Made by a program: the position numbers and the translations under genes. Below are positions 1 through 4,506 of a stretch of 15,900 nt of DNA, piece after piece (position 1 is the stretch's first letter; every line of letters begins with the position of its first letter). The notes beneath the pieces were generated by a model, which searched no databases, was not told where the DNA came from, and worked only from the letters and a program-made list of their open reading frames with translations. The stretch is taken from NCBI GenBank assembly GCA_002479485.1, contig DLNM01000061.1:1-15900 (forward strand), read 5' to 3'. Source of the stretch: Firmicutes bacterium UBA7510. Its GTDB lineage: Bacteria > Bacillota > Clostridia > Tissierellales > Sedimentibacteraceae.

Positions 1-423
1 GTATGTACAGGAGTAGAGATGTTCAGAAAGTTATTGGATCAAGCAGAAGCTGGAGATAACATCGGAGCATTATTAAGAGGAGTTCAAAGAACAGACATCG
101 AAAGAGGTCAAGTTTTAGCGAAACCAGGATCAATAACACCACATACAAACTTTTTAGCAGAAGTATACGTATTAACAAAAGAAGAGGGTGGAAGACATAC
201 TCCATTCTTCAAAGGATACAGACCACAATTCTACTTCAGAACAACTGACGTTACAGGCAATATCCAATTACCAGAAGGCGTAGAAATGGTTATGCCAGGA
301 GATAACTCTACATTTGAAGTTGATCTAATCACTCCAATAGCTATGGACGAGGGATTAAGATTCGCTATCAGAGAAGGTGGAAGAACAGTTGGTTCAGGAG
401 TTGTTTCTAAAATATTAAAATAA
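1..423 (+). CDS. tuf: Elongation factor Tu, C-terminal part (cut by window start)
   Basis: EF-Tu carries aminoacyl-tRNA to the ribosomal A site as a GTP complex. The window opens in frame inside the gene: codons from base 1 read VCTGVEMFRKLLDQ, then about 140 residues to TAA at 421-423. The piece covers the end of domain 2 and all of domain 3. Family hallmarks are present: RGQVLAKPGSI, EGGRHTPFFKGYRPQFYFR, LPEGVEMVMPGDN and the C-terminal GLRFAIREGGRTVGSGVV. About 257 N-terminal residues, including the whole GTPase domain, lie upstream of the window. A hairpin terminator follows at once, so this copy ends its own transcription unit. A second tuf begins at 15591; the two partial copies cover different ends of the protein and cannot be compared here. 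Confidence 0.98.
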   Translation, partial: VCTGVEMFRKLLDQAEAGDNIGALLRGVQRTDIERGQVLAKPGSITPHTNFLAEVYVLTKEEGGRHTPFFKGYRPQFYFRTTDVTGNIQLPEGVEMVMPGDNSTFEVDLITPIAMDEGLRFAIREGGRTVGSGVVSKILK

Positions 424-445
424 TATAAGAAAAGATATATACTAT

Positions 446-484
446 AAAAAGGTTAAGAGGCTAATATGTTCTCTTAATCTTTTT
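446..484 (+). terminator. Intrinsic terminator after tuf
   Basis: The left arm 446-459 (AAAAAGGTTAAGAG) pairs with the right arm 471-484 (CTCTTAATCTTTTT) through 14 pairs with one G-T wobble and an 11-nt loop. The right arm ends in a T run. It lies 23 nt after the tuf stop and before the next promoter, so it separates tuf from rpmG-secE-nusG. Confidence 0.8.
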
Positions 485-520
485 AATTCATTAATTTAAT
501 CAAATTTTTACAAAAAAATA

Positions 521-549
521 TTGACATGCATAATGTTTTGTGATAATTT
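521..549 (+). promoter_or_regulatory. SigA-type promoter for rpmG-secE-nusG
   Basis: The -35 TTGACA lies at 521-526. A 17-nt spacer ends in TGA at 541-543 (extended -10), followed by TAATTT at 544-549. The same layout appears before rpoB and before the L7Ae-family gene. Transcription would start near 556, leaving a leader of about 80 nt before rpmG. Confidence 0.7.
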
Positions 550-561
550 ATATTAGGTAAT

Positions 562-604
562 TGTAAAAGGGAAGATTATGCTCGTGAAATATTGCTTTTT
601 TACA
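562..604 (+). other. Leader hairpin before rpmG
   Basis: Arm 562-571 (TGTAAAAGGG) pairs with 595-604 (CTTTTTTACA) through ten pairs, two of them G-T wobbles, with a 23-nt loop. It lies just inside the predicted transcript start. The T run is inside the stem, so it does not look like a normal terminator. Function is unknown. Confidence 0.35.
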
Positions 605-636
605 GCATTCATTAATAAAAAACTGGAGGTGTAACA

Positions 637-786
637 GTGAGAGTTAAAGTTAAATTAGCGTGCACAGATTGTAAACAAAGAAATTATGACACTAATAAGA
701 ATAAAAAAACAAACCCTGAAAGAATTGAAATGCAAAAATATTGTAAGTTTTGCAAAAAACACACTTTGCATAGAGAAACAAAATAG
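637..786 (+). CDS. rpmG: 50S ribosomal protein L33 (bL33)
   Basis: A 49-residue protein starting at GTG 637, set by GGAGGTG at 625-631. It reads VRVKVKLACTDCKQRNY and ends in KYCKFCKKHTLHRETK before TAG. L33 is a small protein of the large ribosomal subunit near the E site. Two CxxC pairs (C9/C12 and C36/C39) are intact, so this is the zinc-binding (C+) form rather than the cysteine-free zinc-independent paralogue. Length is normal for the family (about 49-50). It is the first gene after the 521 promoter and lies 20 nt before secE, the usual Firmicutes arrangement, so it is probably co-transcribed with secE and nusG. Confidence 0.95.
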   Translation: MRVKVKLACTDCKQRNYDTNKNKKTNPERIEMQKYCKFCKKHTLHRETK

Positions 787-806
787 AGTATAAGAGGTGT
801 AATTAA

Positions 807-1025
807 ATGTCAAGTAGAGATAATGAAAATAAAGTTAAAGCTACGACAAAAATGAAAAATTACTTCAAAGGCGTTAAATCTGAAATTAAAAAGGTTAATT
901 GGCCAACAAAAAAAGAATTAACAAATTACACAGTTGTAGTTCTTGCAACTTGTACTGTTATGACACTTGTAATATGGGGTTTAGATCTTGTATTCGAAAA
1001 TGTAATAAAATTAATAGTAAGCTAA
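807..1025 (+). CDS. secE: Preprotein translocase subunit SecE
   Basis: SecE clamps SecY in the SecYEG protein-conducting channel of the cytoplasmic membrane. This 72-residue protein has the short Gram-positive form: a charged N-terminal region, the conserved cytoplasmic segment KKVNWPTKKEL at residues 28-38, and one transmembrane helix at about residues 41-63 (TVVVLATCTVMTLVIWGL). The E. coli protein has two extra N-terminal membrane spans that are absent here, as expected for Firmicutes. The start ATG 807 follows AGAGGTG at 793-799 with suitable spacing. It is followed 28 nt later by nusG, an almost universal pairing. Confidence 0.96.
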   Translation: MSSRDNENKVKATTKMKNYFKGVKSEIKKVNWPTKKELTNYTVVVLATCTVMTLVIWGLDLVFENVIKLIVS

Positions 1026-1053
1026 TTCTTACTTAAGAAGGAGTATTGTTAGT

Positions 1054-1581
1054 ATGAAGCAAAAATCCCAAGGACCAAGATGGTATGTTGTTCATACATA
1101 TTCAGGACATGAAAACAAAGTAAAAGCTAATATTGAAAAATTAGTAGAAAACAGAGAAATGCAGGATATAATCTTTGAAGTTATAGTTCCATCTGAAGAG
1201 TATGAAGAAACAAGAAATGGAAAGAAAAAGATTAAAGAAAAGAAAATGTTCCCTGGATATGTTATTGTTAAAATGATAATGACCGACGAATCGTGGTATC
1301 TTGTACGAAATACAAGAGGTGTAACCGGATTTGTAGGACCTGGTTCTAAACCGGTGCCATTAAGTGATGATGAAGTTAAGGCATTGGGAGTTGTGGAAAA
1401 GCTTCCTGCTATAGATTTAGAAATAGGCGAGACGGTTACAGTAATAGATGGACCTTTTGAGAATTTCATAGGTACAGTAGACAGTATTAATAATGAAAAG
1501 AGAAAAATAAAAGCCTATGTATCTATGTTCGGTAGAGAAACATTAGTCGAATTAGATTATGAACAGATTGAAAGAGTTTAA
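1054..1581 (+). CDS. nusG: Transcription termination/antitermination factor NusG
   Basis: NusG binds the RNA polymerase clamp, modulates pausing, and links polymerase to Rho or the ribosome. The 175-residue protein has the NGN domain at about residues 8-100 (RWYVVHTYSGHENKVKANIE, then MFPGYVIVKM and VRNTRGVTGFVG) and a C-terminal KOW domain at about 125-175 (VTVIDGPFENFIGTV). Length is normal. AAGAAGGAG at 1035-1043 sets the ATG at 1054. It is the last gene of the rpmG-secE-nusG group. The 172-nt gap to rplK is full of inverted repeats. Confidence 0.97.
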   Translation: MKQKSQGPRWYVVHTYSGHENKVKANIEKLVENREMQDIIFEVIVPSEEYEETRNGKKKIKEKKMFPGYVIVKMIMTDESWYLVRNTRGVTGFVGPGSKPVPLSDDEVKALGVVEKLPAIDLEIGETVTVIDGPFENFIGTVDSINNEKRKIKAYVSMFGRETLVELDYEQIERV

Positions 1582-1593
1582 AAAACTTTAATA

Positions 1594-1686
1594 ACAAAGT
1601 TAAAAAAACTTTGTCAATAAATTTATATCATTTATTATAAATGATATAAGCTTTTGCAAAAAATACTTGTAAAAGTGGTTGCAAGT
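1594..1686 (+). other. Cluster of three inverted repeats between nusG and rplK
   Basis: Three hairpins lie in a row. First, 1594-1600 (ACAAAGT) pairs with 1608-1614 (ACTTTGT). Second, 1623-1635 (TTATATCATTTAT) and 1637-1649 form a perfect 13-bp palindrome around one central base. Third, 1665-1672 (ACTTGTAA) pairs with 1679-1686 (TTGCAAGT) with one G-T wobble. None is followed by a T run, so they are not ordinary terminators. They could shape the rplK leader, protect an mRNA end, or include an operator; the sequence does not decide. Confidence 0.5.
1611..1640 (+). promoter_or_regulatory. Possible weak promoter for rplK-rplA
   Basis: TTGTCA at 1611-1616 and TTATAA at 1635-1640 are spaced by 18 nt. 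There is no TGN extended -10, and the -10 falls in a palindrome, so the match may be chance in AT-rich DNA. Readthrough from nusG is an equally good source of transcription. Confidence 0.25.
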
Positions 1687-1702
1687 GTGTACCATATGTT
1701 AT

Positions 1703-1729
1703 GTGGGAGGGGAAAACCCGATTAACCAC
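1703..1729 (+). promoter_or_regulatory. Candidate L1-binding leader motif before rplK
   Basis: Outer stem GTGG 1703-1706 pairs with CCAC 1726-1729. An asymmetric internal loop has GA 1707-1708 opposite GATTAA 1720-1725. The inner stem is GG(G) at 1709-1712 with CCC 1717-1719 and an A-rich loop. The shape and the GUGGGAG...CCAC strands resemble the base of the L1 stalk of 23S rRNA, the site L1 mimics when it represses its own rplK-rplA mRNA in other bacteria. The motif ends 11 nt before the rplK Shine-Dalgarno (GGAGGTG, 1740-1746). A nearly identical motif lies before rplA. Confidence 0.65.
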
Positions 1730-1753
1730 GCAGAAATAAGGAGGTGTAACATT

Positions 1754-2179
1754 ATGGCAAAAAAAGTAATGGCTTTAGTAAAGCTTCAAATTCCAGCAGG
1801 AAAGGCTACTCCAGCTCCACCAGTAGGAACAGCTTTAGGACCTCATGGTGTAAATATAATGGGATTTTGTAAAGAATTTAATGCTAAAACAGCTGATCAA
1901 GCAGGAATGATAATTCCTATAGTATTAACTGTTTACCAAGATAGATCATTTACATTTATTACAAAAACTCCACCTGTAGCTGTCTTAATTAAAAAAGCTG
2001 TTGGCATTGAAAGTGGTTCAGGAACACCAAACAAAAAGAAAGTAGCTAATTTATCTAAAGCAAAATTAGAAGAAATAGCAAAATTAAAAATGCCTGACTT
2101 AAACGCTAATACTATAGAAGCAGCTATGAGCATGGTTGCTGGTACAGCAAGAAGTATGGGTGTAACAGTAGAAAAATAA
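1754..2179 (+). CDS. rplK: 50S ribosomal protein L11 (uL11)
   Basis: L11 forms the GTPase-associated centre with 23S rRNA helices 43-44. The start chosen is ATG 1754, preceded by GGAGGTG at 1740-1746, giving 141 residues, the standard L11 length. The frame is open upstream to a TTG at 1679, but that would add 25 unrelated residues and run through the RNA motif. The N-terminal domain includes the proline-rich APPVGTALGPHGVNI segment contacted by thiostrepton-class drugs. The C-terminal RNA-binding domain includes TPPVAVLIKKAVGIESGSG, LEEIAKLKMPDLNA and GTARSMGV. It is followed by three tandem hairpins and rplA. Confidence 0.97.
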   Translation: MAKKVMALVKLQIPAGKATPAPPVGTALGPHGVNIMGFCKEFNAKTADQAGMIIPIVLTVYQDRSFTFITKTPPVAVLIKKAVGIESGSGTPNKKKVANLSKAKLEEIAKLKMPDLNANTIEAAMSMVAGTARSMGVTVEK

Positions 2180-2182
2180 TAA

Positions 2183-2241
2183 ACCATTAAAAAAATGGTA
2201 ACCGCTAAAAAAGCGGAAATCACTTTTTAATAAAAAGTGAT
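2183..2241 (+). other. Three tandem hairpins between rplK and rplA
   Basis: Three adjacent stem-loops fill the gap: ACCATT 2183-2188 with AATGGT 2194-2199 (loop AAAAA), CCGCT 2202-2206 with AGCGG 2212-2216 (loop AAAAA), and ATCACTTTTT 2219-2228 with AAAAAGTGAT 2232-2241 (3-nt loop). No T run follows, so transcription should continue into rplA. The different stems and matching A loops suggest that structure, not sequence, is kept. Function is unknown; roles in mRNA stability or ribosome spacing are possible. Confidence 0.6.
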
Positions 2242-2252
2242 TGGGCAAATCA

Positions 2253-2278
2253 GTGGGAGGCAATAGCCGATTGACCAC
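2253..2278 (+). promoter_or_regulatory. Candidate L1-binding motif before rplA
   Basis: Outer stem GTGG 2253-2256 pairs with CCAC 2275-2278. The internal loop has GA 2257-2258 opposite GATTGA 2269-2274. Inner stem GGC 2259-2261 pairs with GCC 2266-2268 and is closed by an AATA loop. It matches the motif before rplK in stem sequence and loop layout. Its 3' end is only 2 nt before AGGAGG (2281-2286), so bound L1 could block the rplA ribosome binding site directly. Confidence 0.65.
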
Positions 2279-2295
2279 GAAGGAGGTAAATAAAG

Positions 2296-2994
2296 ATGCC
2301 TAAAAGAGGAAAAAAATATCAAGATAGTATTAAAACTTTTGACAAACAAAAGTTACATGATTTAGACGAGGCTGTAGAAGTAGTATTAGGAACAGCAAAA
2401 GCTAATTTTGATGAAACTATAGAGCTTCATGTAAAATTAGGTGTAGATCCAAGACACGCAGACCAACAAGTAAGAGGAGCTGTAGTTCTTCCTCACGGAA
2501 CAGGTAAAACTGTACGTGTTTTAGTATTTGCTAAAGGAGATAAAGCTAAAGAAGCTTTAGATGCAGGTGCAGAATACGTTGGTGAAAATGAATTAGCAGA
2601 TAAAATTCAAAAAGAAAACTGGTTTGATTTTGATGTAGTTATAGCAACTCCAGATATGATGGGTGTTGTTGGAAAGCTTGGTAGAGTATTAGGACCTAAA
2701 GGAATAATGCCAAACCCTAAATCAGGTACTGTAACATTTGATTTAGCTAAAGCTATTCAAGAAATCAAAGCTGGTAAAGTTGAGTATAGACTTGACAAAA
2801 CTGCTATTATTCACGTTCCAGTGGGTAAAAAATCTTTCGGTACAGAGAAATTAATTGATAATACATCTGCTATAATGGATGCTATAGTTAAGGCTAAACC
2901 ATCTGCTGCAAAAGGTAAATACTTAAAGAGTGTTTCTTTAACAAGCACAATGGGACCTGGCGTTAAATTAAACACAGCTAAATTAATGGATTAA
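2296..2994 (+). CDS. rplA: 50S ribosomal protein L1 (uL1)
   Basis: L1 binds the mobile stalk of 23S rRNA at the E site, helps tRNA exit, and in many bacteria represses its own operon. The 232-residue length is standard. Seen here are the N-terminal basic start MPKRGKKY, the FDETIELHVKLGVDPRHADQ segment of domain I, the inserted domain II beginning near GTGKTVRVLVFAKG, and the family signature GRVLGPKGIMPNPKSGTV. ATG 2296 follows AGGAGG at 2281-2286. The probable RNA target of its own product lies just upstream, as does the matching copy before rplK. Confidence 0.97.
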   Translation: MPKRGKKYQDSIKTFDKQKLHDLDEAVEVVLGTAKANFDETIELHVKLGVDPRHADQQVRGAVVLPHGTGKTVRVLVFAKGDKAKEALDAGAEYVGENELADKIQKENWFDFDVVIATPDMMGVVGKLGRVLGPKGIMPNPKSGTVTFDLAKAIQEIKAGKVEYRLDKTAIIHVPVGKKSFGTEKLIDNTSAIMDAIVKAKPSAAKGKYLKSVSLTSTMGPGVKLNTAKLMD

Positions 2995-3030
2995 TAATCA
3001 ATTAATGATTTAAATATATTATAGTTTAAA

Positions 3031-3094
3031 TATATCGAATATATCGAAGTAAAAGAACTATAAAATATGAATTTAAATATTCATATTCGATATA
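3031..3094 (+). other. AT-rich competing inverted repeats upstream of the L10 leader
   Basis: TATATCGAATAT 3031-3042 is perfectly complementary to ATATTCGATATA 3083-3094. AATATGAAT 3064-3072 pairs with ATTCATATT 3079-3087. The two helices share 3083-3087 and cannot form together. An 11-nt direct repeat TTTAAATATAT at 3009-3019 and 3025-3035 overlaps the first arm. I see no convincing TTGACA-type promoter here. The start of the rplJ leader is therefore not fixed, and some of this may be chance in AT-rich DNA. Confidence 0.4.
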
Positions 3095-3100
3095 AAAAAA

Positions 3101-3276
3101 GCAACTGAATATCTACCGCAGAAAGCTGGAATTCTTGATAAATCGAAGATTTAAACGAATCGGAGATTCGATTGGAATTTAAAGTGTGAATTTGAAGAAT
3201 TCGCTATCCAGTCGAGGGAGAAACTAAGTAATATTAATTATGAAATTCTCTTCGTCTGCGAGGAGATTTTTTATTG
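3101..3276 (+). promoter_or_regulatory. L10-type ribosomal protein leader with attenuator
   Basis: This fills most of the 304-nt gap before rplJ. A long arm 3126-3136 (CTGGAATTCTT) pairs with 3195-3201 (AAGAATT) plus 3208-3211 (CCAG), leaving a six-nt one-sided bulge at 3202-3207. Smaller hairpins sit inside, for example CGAATC-GGA-GATTCG at 3156-3170. A terminator follows at 3247-3272. GGGAGAA 3216-3222 can instead pair with TTCTCTT 3246-3252 and so act as an antiterminator. This matches the known Firmicutes rplJL control, in which L10-L12 binding to the leader favours termination. Confidence 0.85.
3247..3272 (+). terminator. Attenuator terminator of the rplJ leader
   Basis: TCTCTTCG 3247-3254 pairs with CGAGGAGA 3259-3266 (eight pairs, one G-T wobble, TCTG loop) and is followed by six Ts at 3267-3272. 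It stands just before the rplJ ribosome binding site, so it should be conditional rather than a hard stop. Confidence 0.85.
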
Positions 3277-3298
3277 CAATTTAAGGAGGTGTAACTGG

Positions 3299-3856
3299 AT
3301 GAATCAAAACGTATTAGAACAAAAAAAGCAAGTAGTTAGTGAAATAAAAGAAAAACTTGCTAAAGCTCAATCTGTTGTACTTGTTGACTATAGAGGATTA
3401 ACAGTTGAAAATGTTACTGATTTAAGAAACAAGTATAGAGAAGCTGGAGTTGAATATAAAGTATACAAAAATACTCTTATGAGATTTGCATTTAATGAAT
3501 TAGGAATGCAAGAATTAGATGAGCATTTAAATGGACCTAGTGCTATAGCAATAAGCTATGATGACGTTGTAATTGGTGCTAAAATAACTAATGACTTTGC
3601 TAAAACAAATGACAAGCTTAAAATAAAAGCAGGTGTTGCTGAAGGTAAAGTTTTAGATGTTGATGCTATAAAAGCATTAGCTAATATACCATCAAGAGAA
3701 ATTTTATTAGGACAATTAGCTGGCGTATTACAAGCTAATATTAAAAACCTTGCTTATATGTTAAGTCAAATAAGCGAAAAAAATGGCAGTGGTGCTGAAG
3801 AAGCAACGCTAGAGGCAGCAGCTGAAACTGTAGAATCAGCTGGAAATGAAGAATAA
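3299..3856 (+). CDS. rplJ: 50S ribosomal protein L10 (uL10)
   Basis: L10 anchors L7/L12 dimers to the 23S GTPase-associated centre. ATG 3299 follows AAGGAGGTG at 3283-3291. The protein has 185 residues, somewhat longer than the common 165-175, and the excess is an acidic Ala/Glu-rich C-terminal tail (GAEEATLEAAAETVESAGNEE). Conserved parts are VVSEIKEKLAKAQSVVLVDY near the N-terminus, GLTVENVTDLRNKYREAGVE, and YKVYKNTLMRFA. The C-terminal helix (about residues 140-165, LAGVLQANIKNLAYMLSQIS) is the L12-binding part. rplL follows after 29 nt. Expression is probably governed by the attenuator upstream. Confidence 0.97.
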   Translation: MNQNVLEQKKQVVSEIKEKLAKAQSVVLVDYRGLTVENVTDLRNKYREAGVEYKVYKNTLMRFAFNELGMQELDEHLNGPSAIAISYDDVVIGAKITNDFAKTNDKLKIKAGVAEGKVLDVDAIKALANIPSREILLGQLAGVLQANIKNLAYMLSQISEKNGSGAEEATLEAAAETVESAGNEE

Positions 3857-3885
3857 AAAATTAAAAATTCAGGAGGTAATATAAA

Positions 3886-4269
3886 ATGGCAAGTGAAAAA
3901 ATACTTAATTTTGTAGAAGAAATTAAAAAATTAACAGTATTAGAATTAAATGAATTAGTAAAAGCAATAGAAGAAGAATTTGGTGTATCAGCAGCAGCTC
4001 CAGTAGCTGTAATGGGTGCAGTAGCAGGTGGAGCAGCAGCTCCAGCAGCTGAAGAGAAAACTGAGTTTGATGTTGTATTAGCAAACGCAGGAGCAGGAAA
4101 AATAAAAGTTATTAAAGTAGTTAGAGAATTAACTGGATTAGGATTAAAAGAAGCTAAAGACATGGTAGACGGAGCTCCTCAAACAGTTAAAGCTGGCGTA
4201 TCTAAAGAAGAAGCTGACAAAATGAAAGCAGCTTTAGAAGCAGAAGGCGCAACAGTAGAAATAAAATAA
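3886..4269 (+). CDS. rplL: 50S ribosomal protein L7/L12 (bL12)
   Basis: L7/L12 forms the multimeric stalk that recruits and stimulates translational GTPases such as EF-Tu and EF-G. The 127-residue protein has the N-terminal dimerisation domain (about 1-35), an Ala/Gly/Pro hinge at about 36-58 (GAVAGGAAAPAAEE), and the globular C-terminal domain with KIKVIKVVRELTGLGLKEAK and the ending EAEGATVEIK. The start ATG 3886 follows AGGAGG at 3871-3876. A strong terminator follows, so rplJ-rplL transcripts mostly end before rpoB. Confidence 0.98.
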   Translation: MASEKILNFVEEIKKLTVLELNELVKAIEEEFGVSAAAPVAVMGAVAGGAAAPAAEEKTEFDVVLANAGAGKIKVIKVVRELTGLGLKEAKDMVDGAPQTVKAGVSKEEADKMKAALEAEGATVEIK

Positions 4270-4282
4270 TTCATTCAATACA

Positions 4283-4320
4283 AAAAATCTCATGGCTTTG
4301 CTGTGGGATTTTTCATTTTT
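4283..4320 (+). terminator. Intrinsic terminator after rplL
   Basis: Arm 4283-4296 (AAAAATCTCATGGC) pairs with 4300-4313 (GCTGTGGGATTTTT) through 14 pairs with three G-T wobbles and a TTT loop. A second T run follows at 4316-4321. It separates rplJ-rplL from the rpoB promoter at 4373. Partial readthrough into rpoB is common at this position in other bacteria. Confidence 0.85.
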
Positions 4321-4372
4321 TGTTAATAATTTATAAAAAATTGGTAAATATATAATGATACTAAAAAATATA

Positions 4373-4401
4373 TTGACAAAAAAATTTCATAATGATATTA
4401 T
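4373..4401 (+). promoter_or_regulatory. SigA-type promoter for rpoB-rpoC
   Basis: TTGACA at 4373-4378, a 17-nt spacer ending in TGA (4393-4395, extended -10), and TATTAT at 4396-4401. A further TATAAT occurs at 4406-4411 but lacks a matched -35. Transcription should begin near 4408, giving a leader of about 100 nt. Confidence 0.75.
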
Positions 4402-4442
4402 TAAATATAATGCGCAAGCATAAAATGTTGGCACAGAAATTG

Positions 4443-4476
4443 TATGTAATGTTTATTTCATTGAAATAAACACATA
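4443..4476 (+). other. Perfect palindrome in the rpoB leader
   Basis: TGTTTATTTCA 4450-4460 and TGAAATAAACA 4462-4472 are exact reverse complements around one base. TATG 4443-4446 and CATA 4473-4476 extend the stem past a 3-nt bulge. It ends about 18 nt before the rpoB Shine-Dalgarno (AAGGGGTG, 4494-4501). It could be an mRNA hairpin or an operator; no T run follows. Confidence 0.5.
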
Positions 4477-4506
4477 AAATTATTACTAAGACTAAGGGGT
4501 GAAAAA

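Noticed and set aside
1679..1753. N-terminal extension of L11 from TTG 1679
   Set aside because: The extra 25 residues match nothing in the L11 family, would run through the candidate L1 motif, and ATG 1754 has a strong Shine-Dalgarno and gives the standard 141 residues.
4351..4356. TATAAT as a second rpoB promoter
   Set aside because: No acceptable -35 lies 16-18 nt upstream; the consensus promoter at 4373-4401 explains the region better.
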